Shown piece by piece: positions 32,901-47,900 of a DNA stretch of 64,000 nucleotides. Position numbers and translations under genes: made by a program. The notes under the pieces are model-generated. The model worked only from the letters and a program-made list of their open reading frames with translations. It was not told where the DNA came from and made no database searches. The stretch covers positions 7,480,001 to 7,544,000 of the forward strand of contig NC_087119.1 of assembly GCF_963855985.1 (NCBI RefSeq). The letters are read 5' to 3'. The stretch comes from Ostrinia nubilalis. Lineage: Eukaryota; Arthropoda; Insecta; Lepidoptera; Crambidae. The number at the start of each line of letters is the position of its first letter. Within the stretch, counting starts at the first letter, position 1.

Positions 32901-35900
32901 CAGGTGCAACTTGCAAGGTTTAAGAATAAGAATCTGATTAAAATTAACAAGCTCGTGTACATACAAAAAGTAAAGAGGTGAAATACACACTAAAATACTT
33001 GTAGTTAATATTTGTTTATCGTGGTCAAAATAAAAAATCTAGATTATAAATTACTTCCAACTCATAAAAACATAGTGATTTATTACATAATTGACGGTAG
33101 GCGATAGACGGAGCAGAAGTTCACTTTCACAAAGAATAGTTTCAATATTTTTACATGGCTTGATGTTTAGTAGTATGAGTAATGAATATTATTACATTTA
33201 GAACTAAATATTATTGGCTTCAATTTTTTTAATGATCCTTTTGGACCAACAGTCACTTAACATTTTAAACTATCTTTCGTCCCTTGCCTTTATATGCTGA
33301 TGTTAAATGTACGATTCTCTATGACATATATTTTGTACAAGTCACGATAAAGTTTGTTGGGTCTGTTTATAATATGCGTGAGAGTAGGTTGGTGAGGTTA
33401 CATTGTGTATCTACGTTGAATTAAATTTTTAGTATGTTAAATTAACTCCTTCAAGGTTTTCCATAACTTGGGGGAGGCCTTTGTCCAGCAGTGGACGTCA
33501 TTTGGCTAAAACGAACGAAATTAACTCACGACCTTCACAATTTTACTGTTCAGAACCATCGATGTTACGCTCCTACTCGACCCCAAACACTTTCGCTATC
33601 ACTCAATACCGGAATTGCTTTACATCCTCACAAAACCTGATATACTAATACCGACATAATTCAATTCATAAGCATGTCACTAATGCGCTACGGAATTCGA
33701 CGCACCTCTTACGTCACAACAATTATAAAACCAGCCCTAAACGATTTTTGGAACTGTCAATAAAATATACTAAATTATTATTATCAGCGAGGGAAACCCG
33801 GACCCGATAATAATTTCACTAGCCGGTTTACGCAATCGGCTCGCTCTCAGCAAACATTGTTAAGTAATATGGAATTTGTACCTACATAAATTAAATACAC
33901 GATATTATTGGTAGTAGATGTAGATATAGTATCTAATCTATCGATTGCATAGTAATAGTTTAATGATATGCAGTTAAATCTGTGAAATTAAGGTTGTTTC
34001 AGTGATCTTAAGAATCAGTCTGCGGTCATAACATCACAATGCGATTGAATCTTATTGCAGGAATGCTAAAAGATTATTGGCGCGGACTCTAGCTCTGTTT
34101 AACAAACAAGATTAGAAATATAAACTGCAATTACATTGACCAAACCATTGTCTATTAATATTTCACTAGAATGTGATTGTGAAACGGTCTTAGATGCACA
34201 GTTTCCAATAACCTTGATTATGCATAAAATTACTCAGGACTATTAGAAAGTAAGTTTAAACCTTTAACAACGACTAAAATGCTCAGGGTTGCAAAAGAGT
34301 GTAATATTAAGAAATGTTACAAAAATATTTATAGGTGTCGCAAGGTTTGGTATTTGCTGCGGATTCCAGCTACGCATTGTGCGTATAATGTTAAATATTT
34401 AAAAGTTCATGGCAATACGCAGGATTGTGAAATGTTCTGCATTTGAATAATCATCAGTGTACCGGGTAGATCATACGCGGCGAGCTGTTATATTATAAGC
34501 AGGACAAGGATTTATGCATACTTAGACACCGTATTGACACGAGCAGCCATCCGATCCAATGCTCATGAGTGTGAATGCTCGAAGTGTTTTTGTATCATCG
34601 AGCAAAAATTTACAGGACGGATTTTCATATAACTTTACAATGTTACTTAAAACTTTTACACCAGAAAGATATTAGATACTAAGTTATCATGTACCTAAAA
34701 ATCTAACTGGGACTTGAAATTGAAAGCGTTCTCATACAAGAATACAACAAGAAATCAACGAACTGAAAACGAATATTCAGTTCAGTGTTATGTTTTGGTC
34801 ACCAATCTTTATAGTTACGTGTGACCAGTATTGGGCAGCCATGCGGAACAGCCTGAATCTGGCAGCTACGGGCCCATGCGACCAGCACTACTTACTCTCG
34901 TGCACAACACTATGGTAGAGCAACGATATCAGCCGGCTTAAAGCTCGTAAGCTGAACATTCACGGTTAAACTGATCTTGAATGAACATACAAAAACTGAC
35001 CTAGTGTAAAATGTTCAAATTCATTGTACCCGATCAGTTTTTGGATGAATTAAAGTTCAACTGATCGATTTAATCCTTTATTCCAAAACTAAATAGAAAC
35101 GAGAGCCAATTTAACACAGCTCAAACATTATTCTCCATCAGTAGTTTCAGGAAATCATAATTTTCAATGATTACTAAACACTGAGCTGGCCATTATACGC
35201 GTACTGTGACAGTGTCCTGGCACAAGGTCCGCCTGTCAATTACGAGGTCGGCGGTGAATGTACGGGAGCAAATGTGCTCGTAATCAATTGCCTATTGCAT
35301 TCCTTCTCTCTTTCACACCTTCCACGAACGAGAGGGAAACCCAATGTGAGTCATTTCAGAATTCGAAGCCTTCGTCTACGTGGAACCATGACAGAACTGT
35401 TAATATTCAGTTGCTTCCATATGCAGGAATGTCTGCATGCTATGGAGGGCGATAAAATCGATATGGACACAATAAGACTATAATATTTATTAAGTTACAT
35501 TTATGTACTCGTAGAGCTCTATCATGGTGGATTTTGAACTGTCAGACACTAAGCCCGCTATTTCATGGGTTTCAGGCGCGAAACCCAAATTATTTTTCTA
35601 AAATGAAAGTAAACCTAGTTTATCTCAATAACATCAGATAGCTTCCATTGAATGTGTCGTAAAAATTGATCCAGCAGCTTCTTAAAATTAGCCTGACTGA
35701 ATTTCATTTCATGTTACTTTCATATTAATTTGGAAGAAGCTGATTTAGACATCAGATGTAGGCTCATCTGTTTTATTTATTGTTATAAATTATGATTAAC
35801 AAAATCAAACATTGAGTCTTATGCAATGGCATTAGAAATAACAAGTTTCACCGGCACCTCGATTTTAATTAAGTCTAAATTCCTCGACAAGTTAGCCGGC

Positions 35901-38900
35901 TATGTCACGCACCAACAACTAACAGTAAATAATCCTAAGTTAATTATTTTTTAATCAATATTTAGTATGACTACTACAAATAAACCGGCTAATTAATGAT
36001 TATTAGGTTAGTTCTCTATGACTATTGTGTAGAAATTGCGAGTTTTCTTTATAATTTATAAAATGTAAATGCTGAAAGAATGTGAAAGTTCAGGGAAGCG
36101 TTTTGTGTTATTTATTAATAATGAAACAAATGGTTGTACAACTGGTGGACTTAAAGCCAGGATTTATGATCTAATACAGTTTTTATATCAGAACCCAATA
36201 CGTAGGCCTAGGTACAATAGCATAGTTTAAAATAATCGTTTTACAAATACACGATTAAATCTACGAAAACATACAAACAGTCGAACATATAACCTCCTCC
36301 TTTTTTGAGTCGGTTAAAAAGTGAATTTCTTTAAAAACGTTCAGTGATTAATGTTTCAGAAATTAATTATTTTAATGTATTAAATTATATGTAATTTAAG
36401 CCGACTTCTACGTAGGCTACTCACGTCACTCTTTTTTAATTCAATTTAAAGAATACATCAGGTAATACTTTATAACGAACTGCAAAGTTACAGAAGTGTA
36501 TGCCTAATTAAACCGCGTTGCTTAATTGATTAACTACTTCACACGACATGTTATCATAATCATGTGTTATGCTGTAACAATCCATTTAATTATTATTGTA
36601 GTGTGAAAAGGCAACTGTCATACAAACTTTAAACAAAGTTTCTCCTCTTTTTTATCATCGGTGACCCCTTGATTCGGAGCTGACCTTTTAATTAACCAGC
36701 CGCTTCGATGGTTACGCAACACCTTCATTTATTGCTGTACCAATCATCATTTGTTTAGATAATTGCCATACACAAAATTAAATTGTATGGCTATATCCAA
36801 CACCTTTATATTATAGGGAATAGCAGATTTATATTGGCTTTCCAAGACAATTAAACCCATTATAGCAGCAATAGTCTTTAACGAACGATGTGATTTAGGG
36901 ATAGTGAACGGATTAGTTTCATTCACAATATTTTTGGCTTTGGATATTCTTCCGATCCACACTTTTGTCATCGTTCCACCTTTTTAGTCAAAAGTCTACG
37001 ATTCCTAAGCCCTTTTTGGTTTCTACTACTTCTTAGTTAATAAATGAGATTATACACTAGCTTCTTAAGAACGACCAATAGTTAGGTTAGGGCAATATTT
37101 TTAAAAACATCAAGTCACAGGATAATGAAATTGAAATGCACGTCACGGATCAGTTTAACCATACTTATTATTATTCTGTGGTTTAACTGGCAAATTAAAA
37201 CACGTCAGTCTTCTGTCACCGTCAGTTTACAGGCATGGCCACTACGGTCAGTGCTATAATTCATGAGGCAACGTCAAACGGTACCAGGGTTCGTCAACCG
37301 AGCCCGCTAGGTATTACAATCACGTAACAATTAACACTATGATCGCGCGTCCAAGTGATAATCAGGCTGAATGACGATAGAATCGTCCAGAAGGGATGTC
37401 CATTCCATCGTCTATTATTCGTATAAATATTAAAGAAACGCAAGTTCGTTAAAATATCGCAAAATTCAATAGGTCGATATTAATATGTGTGCAGTAAGTG
37501 CAACTTTGTTAGAGTAAGACAATGTAAAGTCAAACAACCCAGTTATTTGCACCAGAAGAATCAATTGACCTTCTATTAATTTTAATTACCTCTCTTTTGA
37601 ACACTGATCAATAACTACTGAACGTAAGATATTATAGGAAAGTCTACCAAATTCCATTCAATAAATGCGCTTCTCAATTGTATGTGCTATTACAGCGACT
37701 ATTAAACTGAGGTAGAGTACCTTCAAAGCTTAATAGTAATAATAACTTTTAAAGCTTAAACATTCAATTACACGCAAGATTGGAGAGGTAACAATAACAA
37801 TCAGAAAGATAAATGGTACTGAATCACGAAACTATGGAACCTGCAGCATGAGAAAGAGTGAGGATTTAGCATAAAATAGTTGAAGGAATCCCAATATTGA
37901 TTCAAAAAGTTTGCGAAATATGCTTGTACGGATTAAACAAAATAGTTAAAGAAACCTAATGTTGATTGTCTTTTAAAAATACCGACTGTTTTACGAATAC
38001 TAAGTTAACATTAATAGTTGTACAAACTATTTGTCATTTTAAAGGCAGAGAGCTTTTAAAACCTCAACTTGAAACTTCAAATCACTCTCTGTTATGATTA
38101 AAGGACAATGGGCAAAATGGTACCCGGCTCCAATAGATATGTGTCTAGTATCGTTTGAAAGGTCTTACCAAGATGAACAACTTTTACTATGACCACCAAG
38201 CTCAGATCTGGTTGTATACGAAGATATACATACTTTTTTGCAGAATGGTACCCGGCTCCAATAGTTATGTTTGTAGTGTCATTTGAAAGGTCAAACCAAG
38301 ACGAACAACATTTACTATGGCCACCAGCCTCAGATCTGGTTGCGTTCGAAGATAAAGATACTTTTTGTGTAACCTAAGTATCATACAGTATGAAGGGGGA
38401 CGCGCTCGGGGCAGGGCACCGACGAGATGGTCGGACGCGGTGAGGAAGACGGTGGGCGGGAGTTTGCATCGTGCGGTCCACACAGCTTATGACCGCAGTC
38501 TGTGGAGGAACACTATCTGTGGTCGCGATCCTCATCAGTGAGGGACCGAGGATGAAGAAGAAGAAGTATCATACGTGTCCATCGTATGGTACTTAGGTTA
38601 TGCGAGGCAGGAAAGGTTTACTGCTCCAGCATCCTTCCTTAACTCTATAATTATTGATGGGGATAATTGTGAAATAAATATTATTATTTAAAGAAGTACA
38701 ACCCCCTTATTAATAAAAAGTTACACCTAGGAAGAACCTTGGATTAAAATGACATTTCCATACCAAATGACAATTTAAGCCAGAGTTCAACTAGGGTGTA
38801 ACTTTTATTAATAAAGGGGTTAAAGTTTTATTACTTCTTAATGGTTTTATTATGGGTTGCTAAAGCGAATAAACCCACAAGATCCAATAAGTCCACCCAC

Positions 38901-41900
38901 AAGATGGACCGACGACCTCATAAAGGTAGCGGGAAGGTGCTGGATGCAGGCTGCCACCAACCGGCCATTGTGGAAATCATTGGGGGAGGCCTATGTTCAA
39001 CTGGACGTCCTATGGCTAAAATGATCATGATGATGATGATGAAAGCGAATAAAGGGCTAATAGCTCGGGTAGTTCATCGTAGGTATAATCCTTTCCTTTT
39101 CAATGCTTCTTTTAGTTATATTAATAGATTGTAGTTATAATACATACTAGGTATACAATATACATGGATGATTGTGTTATACTTTCATTATAATACTTAG
39201 TGGAATTACTGCTTTCAAAACGTGAATTAGAACTGGCCCCATATAGCAGACATTTTCCTACATCTAAAGGCCTTTTAAAATATATATTGGTTATGGCTAT
39301 TGGAGCGGGTACCACTTTCCATACATTTGTGCCCATCATCCTTTGAAAAGTTTACGATTTGTGTCTATGGCCTAGTCACATGCTCTGAAAAAATAATAAC
39401 AATGGCGGTTACAAAACACATTACAATGTAGTTTTCAAGTTTCCATCTTATCTCACGGTTGGGACTCACAATAGAGTCTAGTATTGCATAAAGGTTCAGT
39501 TAAAAAGTGCACAAAATTAGCAGTGCCTGCTTCAGTCCACTTAGCGTTTAAATATTATTTTGACGAAACTATAAGTAGCAAAACCTCCGCAATCATCATA
39601 ATGTGAAAATGTTTTGCATTATAACAATAGCCATACAACTGTCGCTAGACAATAGTTCATCACATTTAAAGTTACCTCCTAACCAAAAAAGCTTTGACTA
39701 GCCATTCTACGCATTGTTCTTCTGATTATATTTGAAACGTATAATTTTACTGTGTTATTGGTATATTGTTCTTCAAAACCTAAATGAGTGAAATTCTAAG
39801 CTGATGATTATTTTTATCGTATTTTATTATTTGAACTTCTGACCATGATAAGTAGCATCGACACAAAAGATAGTGAAGTTATTTTAAGTGCGAGAAACAA
39901 ACAAAGCAGGTAAAAGGTATTCGATTACGATCCCTTTAAGTTTAAAAATAAACCTCGCGCAGGTCGTGGCGGAGGCGAGTAGGTATCATTCAGCATGTCG
40001 AGGCATGGCCGGAATGCTAAGGGCCGCCTGCGCAAGTACCTGTCTAACTGTGACACCGACATACTGCCAACACTACGCACGGAATGCTCAATAGTCATTT
40101 GGTCGCATATCGATGTTTTCTAACCAAACACGTTGACAACACTACATTTTCTTTTTTCTTCGTGTTTCGCAACCGCAACCTTGAATCATTTAGACGCCTC
40201 TATATTTAGTGCATTCTATTTTAAATCGGTTGTTATAATCCGCAATGCAAGTTGAGTTCGTAAAAAAGAACAAAAACCTGATTTGGGTGTCGTGTTATTT
40301 TTTTATACCTAAGTGATAATCAGCTAAAACCGAACGAGATCTCATACCGAAAATTCCATTACATTTGCATACCGATCAGAAAGGAAGTTTACAAACCAGA
40401 CAAACTTACAGAATATTAACCTTCTTATTAGCTTCGTTTCTGTAAGTTAAGAAATTAAATGTATTTCCCGAAATTGCTGTTAAGGGTTCCAAAACCACAT
40501 GTCAAGGGCGTCGCCCGCCGAGGCCTACGCTTCCCCAAGCAGAAAATCAACTTTTACCACAATGCCGCCATAAACATGTTTCGCAAACAGGAACTCATGC
40601 GTGAGTTGTTACCACCGCTCCCTTTTATTTATGCAACACATTAAATGCTCGTCTTCGTATTTTTCGGACTCCGGAATCAAGAGTCACGATGACCCATTAA
40701 TAAACGCGATAACTAACGCCATCCTCTTACACGCCAATTAATCAACGGCTTAATGGTCTAGCGCCCGGCTGCTGTAAACACGTTGTACATTCGCATTCGG
40801 CATAAAATTAAAATAAATCTGACAATAATGAATTATAATTATATTCTGAGTGTGCGGTGATACAATAGGCATTTCATCGGAGTCGTCGGGTGGCAGGTTT
40901 CGTAACGCAGATCACGGACATAGAAAGAGGCAAGGTCAAAAAACACAGCGAGTTCGAGGTGTGGCGGTCGCGGTGACGAGTCCACATTCTCAGTAATTAT
41001 TAGGAATCACCGTTGACTATGTTTCGCAACGCGCGTGCAATCAGCTAAAGGTTAAATTCTCTCAGATGCCACAATGCTTCGGCTAGAAAGTCGCAGACGA
41101 GGATGCCGCAGCGAGGGAGGATATGGTGCTTAATACCATGTTTTATTCATCTGCCATCTCGCAGCGCATTCCACCAAAGGTCATCGGCATGAAAGTGAAA
41201 TTGGTCGACGCCGAAAGTGATGCTTACAAAACGCAAATGCGAACGTAAACCACGGATTATCGAGATGTCCTGCTGGTAATGTCAGTGATGCAACACTTAA
41301 TCCAATGTCAGTTCATTATGACATGTCAGACACAGCGGGTGATGCGCATCTGTGATGAAACTGAAGTGATATAATGCATAGTTTGCGCAAATAGTCGACT
41401 CTCGTTGCCAATATACTTGATGACTTGTGCCTGGATTTCAAGTAGTACTGTGCCAATAACCTCATGTCTTTCTACATCAACTTATCAAATAACTGCAACA
41501 TGCAATTTTACATCAATAAAAATTATTGTAATGATATTTCAGGAACAGATCAGGTGTAGCCTCTAAACCTGAATTTGGCTGGTTCATTGTATAACGGATA
41601 GGTACTTTACTTTCCCCTTTTACCCCCAGATATGTCCCTTTATGATTTGTCGTCTGATTCTACGTCTTTAAAAGCGCTTAGAAGTAGTTGTCAGTTGGAA
41701 ATTGTGTTAGGTACTTAGCTGAGACTGTGACTAGATTTATACAAGTCAACTTTAAAACCTGTTTGTTCTGCTAATACCAAAGAGTACCTTCGGAAATATA
41801 AGTGCATTATTTACATTCTAGTCACATCCAACAACGTGCAACATGATACATGCTGCTAATAAAATGTTCAACAACTCGCGAAACCCGCCGAATATAGAAC

Positions 41901-44900
41901 AAGGTACATACTCAAAAGGTCAAACGAACCAAATTTCAAATACTAAAGTCTATTGTGTTGCATTTTCTTGTGCAGGTAATGAAACAAATGAAAAAAATTA
42001 AACATGTCGCAATACATTCCAACGCCTAATTAAAATTATATTAGGCAGTTTTAACGCTTATTAATACGCCTATGAAATATTTTAATCACTAATGTTTGTT
42101 AATCAACTTATTTTAGCCTTTAAATAACCTACCACTACCACTCTAGGTAAACTGCTAAGTAATCGTAGAAAAGTAAGTATAATTGAGCTGTAATACTTGT
42201 GTTAAAACTTAAAGACTGGAACGAAATATTCAAGCAGCGATTAGCAAACAGCAGAATTATGCACAGACTTGTGTTCGGAGCAGCTTTTTAAAAGTTGAAC
42301 GTGATAGTTTATGTAAGTGTTTTGGATGTAGTCGACATGGCCAACAGCGACTGACTGTGCCAGCCAGCGGCTAGGCTCGATAGTTTTTTCATGCGCAGGC
42401 ACACAAAACATTGTAACAGGCGCAGTTTCAGGCCGCGACCTGGCCGCATTCCAGCCGCGGCATCGATACACGCTGCAGTTGCAACATTCCATTGATTCTA
42501 TCAGAGCTGCTGCAAGTGTTTGCAGCGCACGCGGCGAGAAAAATACTCCTGCAATTTTCCGCTACAAGCCTGACCGCGCTGAAACTACTGGAATTCCGAT
42601 AGCTCGTTGCAAAATGCAGTTCGGGGGTGGCTGAGGCCGGTTGTGAAAGAGTGGAAGGATTAGCTCGTGGTCAGCGCGGGTCGTCGTGACTCGCGACGGC
42701 GACCGGCTGCCCTTGACATATCGCTCGCTATAGAAAGTGATAAGCAAACTCGGGCAACCCGGACCCGCGGCGGGGACCCATCGCCGAAGGTCGTCCAACC
42801 GCGAAATGAACCATTCCGTGGAACACCCCAGATTTTACTGCTTTTTATTTTCATGCGTCGCGTGCAGCACTTCAGCGGACCCGATGTTTGCAGTTTTTGT
42901 TCACATAATGAGCAATTCCCGATCATTAACATTGTCAACTATGGGCGCCTAGCCTATTACTTAATATATTACAAACGTATACTTTGCAAAAAGCCGAACA
43001 TTCTGCTTCCAGTACATGTTCTTTAGTCACTGAACCACTTTAAATTAATACTAAGGCTAAATTATTAAGAATAATTTGATAAATCTAGCACATTTTTTAC
43101 TATTTATGAAACTCGCATTGTTTTAATTTTATGCTTTCACAGATATTGTTAATAATGTAGATGACGCAAGTAACGGTAATGCAAAAACCGTGTCGTGTCA
43201 TTTTATTCTCAGATTAATTTAAAAACGTCAATTGCATTAAAATAATAATTAAAATTGACTATTCACTTGCTAAACAATCGACAAATTGGGAATTATTTAA
43301 TAAAAAAGAAACATTAGCGCCTTACAACATACTGTCAGAACTACATAATACAAAAACATTTGTGAACCCAGTGTATCTGGGGGCACGGCAGTGCCCCCGC
43401 CAAGTCGAGCGCGAAGCAAACACTGCCGTACCATCCTTTACTGGAACCATTTCGCCGCATTTTCAGGCCCCTATTTGAGAACCTCTGGATAAAACCAGAA
43501 CGCAGAAATTTTCGTCATCTAGTAAGCTATAATCACATACTTAAAATCCAAAATTTCAAGTCTGTAGGTCATTTAGTTCCGAAGTTAAGCGACAGCAAAG
43601 TTTCGAATTTACGACACTCACTCACTCACTCACTCACTGATGATCATTAAAATAGAACTAGTACTTCCCATAAACACAGAGAGCTGAAATTTGGTACAGA
43701 GTTAGGGTTTAATGGCCACATAAAGGGAAAACTATAAAAACTAGGAAAATCGTAGATCTGGAGTAACACCACATTCATGATCAATACTACTCCGGCACCG
43801 TGGTGTTCGCCTGTATCGCTCACCGCTAGATGGCGCTAGCACTAGCAAGCGGTGTCCAGATTTTTTTCCTTTCTAGAGCCCCCCGTCGATTAAGTTGAAT
43901 GTTGTGTAATTTGCATTTCGTTGATTTCGTTTATTATATTGTAAGGTTCGCTAAGGTTATGTTATTAAAACAATTCTGATTTTAAATGTCATTGAGTTTA
44001 TTTGTGTTTAATATCGTAAAAAAATGTCTATAAAACGACGACGTTATAGCCCGACCAGGAACATAAAAACCCTCGCCATGTTGCGGAAAACTAATGGTAC
44101 TAATTTCTTTTAATGGCAACAGTAACTGAAAACTTCATTGGCATGTCAGTCTATTGCTGTCAAAGTGTAAACAAACTTTATTTTAAATGTGCGCAATTGA
44201 TTTTGTGAACTAATTGCTAAAATCTTTTTATAGTCGTGAAAGAAAAGTGGTTCACAATGTGTTAAAGTATTTGTCGAAGAGAAACTAAGGGTTCGGACAA
44301 TATTTTCATTGAATAATGTTTCCGACAAAGGTTGTCAAATTGACTGACATGTTTATCGTATAGTACAGTCCACTATGAAAATTAGCTGTGGTTTGTTTCA
44401 ACTACCTATTTTAAATTTTTTTGTCACTTTCTAAGTGTTGAATTTTATGGAATTGGGAAATAAGTACCGAGTTTGAAGCGTTCATGAGCAGACATTGCAG
44501 TTGAATATTCAAGTTCTGAATTTGATTATTGATGAATAATAAAATAAATCCTACTAGCTCGATTGATGGTTTCATTTAATTTATTTAAACCAGGTTACCT
44601 ATAATAATATCTTTTTGTTAATTTATGAAAATATCAAATTAGCCCGTAATCCTGAATCCTGATACATAAAGTTAGCCTATTAATTTAACACAGGTACGAC
44701 TGTACTCAGTGTTGCACTATCAAATGCAATTGACGCGCCTCTATGCCAGGGTTTTTATGTTCCTGGTCAGGCTATAAATAATTTTGCCACTTTCTACAAA
44801 AAGAAGTGAAATCCCAACAAAAACATTCTGTAAAAAACTAGCCAAGTCTCGATGGAGCTGCTTGTAGAGATAATCTAAAAAGTAATGAAATCTAGACAAA

Positions 44901-47900
44901 GTCGTGCCAAGTCTATGGTTCGTTCCTTACTGCGATTTCTTTATTATTATAGTTAATGTTGTGTGACTTGGCCGTTGAACAATCTTTATTAAGATAATCA
45001 TACATAAGTATTATTGAAATACGCAGCTTTATTAAACCTACAATTGACTGGTTATTGTTGAATTAACGTTTTCCAAGTGGAAATTTTCCATCGTCAATGA
45101 GTAGCGGTTCTGGCGATAGATTGGTGCAATGGTGTCATGCATGGAGCACCTGGTTTTGTCACCCTTCAACGGCCAAGTCACACAACATTAACTATAATAA
45201 TAAAGAAATCGCAGTAAGGAACGAACCATAGACTTGGCACGACTTTGTCTAGATTTCATTACTTTTTAGAGATAAACAAGCAGCTCCATCGAGACTTGGC
45301 TAGTTTTTTACAGAATGTTTTTGTTGGGATAACATTTTCTTTAAAATTGTGTGTCTACATGACTGACAACTGATGATTGACAACTGGCAACTAGCAACCC
45401 ATTTCCTATCGCTTCGTAAATAGGTAGGTAGATATAAACCCAGTTGAAATACAAATCAAAGTTGCTCGCTTGTTAATAGCAATAATCCATCAATGCAGAA
45501 TAAAACAAATGAATCGTAACACGCGTATTGAGTAACACGTTCGGATTAGTTTGGGCCGGACGTTCTAATGGCCTACGGTTCCGACTAGGCCTGTTGCGCA
45601 AAAGGCGGTAAGTTCATTACCATCATAATGATGGGACCGAGCGCCGAACGAGCGCTCGCGTGAGCGAAAGCGTCGGATGTAACATCTGCCAGATGAAGAG
45701 TCGTGACGCCGATGTGTGAAGTGCACTTACACACAAAAAATCTCAGTAGGAGTGGAACAAGACCATCTGTCAATTGAGATCAGGGTAAGAACGAATGAAC
45801 GAACCGAAAACTGAGAAAGTTGTCCTAGGATCAGCAGCTGTCTTATCCACTTTGAGCGCTCTATCTCGGGATCTACAATTAGTTCGTGATTGAAAATCCA
45901 ATCTAAGCAGTCCACCAGCACCAGTCATATTTAAGTGGACCTTCAGTTTAAAATAGGATTTTCAAAATAGGGTTGGAAAATCTGACTTGGAAAATCATGC
46001 TGCCACTAAAAATGTTTCGTAACTCTTCCAGGAGTTCGCAGGTTAATCACACGAATTTAATTTTTGTTTAAGAATAAAATAATATTGAAACAAGTTCTTC
46101 TGAGATCATCCAGTAAGTATGCATTATGATATCGTTTAATAAGTATGAACGCGCGGCTCTCTACCACGTGTAGTGCGTGAGTGATTGGCTTCCTATCCCC
46201 ATTGTGTCTTCGCATTACGTAGCCGACAAGAAAATTAGAGGTTCAGTATCGATGTATTGATTTTAATAGTTCCGTACATGGTTTGAAGAAACGGATGCCT
46301 ATCATATATCACTCACGTCTCTTTATGCCTGACTGTCTGTCGTGGGTAGTACCCATAGTACAAGCTTTGCTTAGTTTGGGACTAGAAGCGCAGTGTAAAA
46401 TGTCCAAGGATATTTTATATTTATTTATATTTACAAGGATATTTATCTACAAACTTCATATTTGAAAGACTCAAATATCTATTTGGTGATATCATAGAAA
46501 GTTTATACTGTGAGGACTTTAAGACTAATTCAGTATGAGCAAACCTCTCGTAAGGATTCATAGAAGCTGCAGCTTCTCTGTCTTTAGCCTAAATTAATCC
46601 ACGAAATATGACATTTAATACTCCTAGTGTAGAGCGTAGCACGATAGTGTGATAGAGCCCTGCCCTGCTAAACGATTTCTATACCATACCGGCTCTGCCT
46701 GCCTTTCTCGTTAACCTTACCCCAGGCTATGGGAAAGGGGGAAATTAACAAATTTAATTTAAACAAACACCACTTTTTATATTTACTTCTAGTCATATCA
46801 CTTTTTGGTTAAAAAAGTAAGTAACTTGAGCCTAGAAAACGGCATAATTCTGGTGGGGAGAACGTATTTGCCTCTATTAGTGTGGGTTGTGCTTTGTAAG
46901 TCTAAACAATACTGTACAGCACGACACCTCAAGATTAGCACTCTAGCATCTTAGGCAGTTGTAATAGAGGTGAATGTTCAACGACCATCGCTGGCTCAGT
47001 CACAACATCGCCACTTGCGCCGGCGCAACGCACGTGCAGACGAGCTTCGCGCGTAAAAGCGAAAGTGAAGGCCACCCGCAGACGCGCGTCACGAGCGAGG
47101 GCTGCTATTAAGTATTACATCGCGATTGTCTTAAAATCTTTCAACCCTATCTTCATCGCATAGGTTAATAACAGAAGCTATCAACTACTAACCCTATTGT
47201 CAAAAATAAATTCGACTTCTGTTTTACTTCAATGAGAGTATCAAGACACTTTCTGGTTGGTTAACATGCCTTTCAGAAACCAGTTGTTAGGTAGAAAAAA
47301 GCAAGTATGACTAAATAAAGATGAACTACGATAATTTTGATTGTTGAAATAGTGAAAAGAGACAAAGTTAAAGGAATTCAAACGAGAACATTTTATGAAA
47401 GTTCCTGAATTCCAAAAAGACCAAAACTAAAAACTATTTATTATTAAAATGTTCATATTTAAAACTCTACTTTTATACTTATTACAGCTCAGCGATTTTA
47501 AATCAGTGAAATTCCATCAAAGGAAGATGTTGGCGCCGCCAGATTCTAATGTCTACGGCAGCCCTAAGAAAAGCGGACGGGGCCCGACTAGTGGGGTTCC
47601 GGGGAAACTAGTGGCGCGCCAGGCGGACGTCCGGGCCCGGACGCGGGCTCATTACGACAATCCTGCGCACACGCGTGACACGAGGTTCCTGTAGATGAGC
47701 GAACGGTTCTAAAACCACTACCTGTGCCCGTTTGAATAATTTTTCCAATTTTTTTAACCTTTTTTATTGATCCAGCTTTATAAACTACTAGCTGTGCCCG
47801 TTTGAATCGTTTTTCCCGTTTTTCCAACATTTTTCATTGATGCACAACTCGTTATGTTATGTTTACAGCCCATAAACGTATCGATAAAAGGATTATCCAA

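Noticed and set aside
40459..40644. 61-codon basic frame in intron 1.
   Set aside because: Short, unsupported by motifs, and surrounded by stops; chance frame.
42667..43026. 119-codon frame in a GC-rich part of intron 1.
   Set aside because: No recognisable motif, overlapping frames on both strands, low-complexity composition; most likely chance in CpG-rich DNA.
47449..47694. 81-codon plus-strand frame through the GC-rich patch.
   Set aside because: The first part is ordinary AT-rich intron sequence; no evidence for transcription, so reported only as a composition anomaly.
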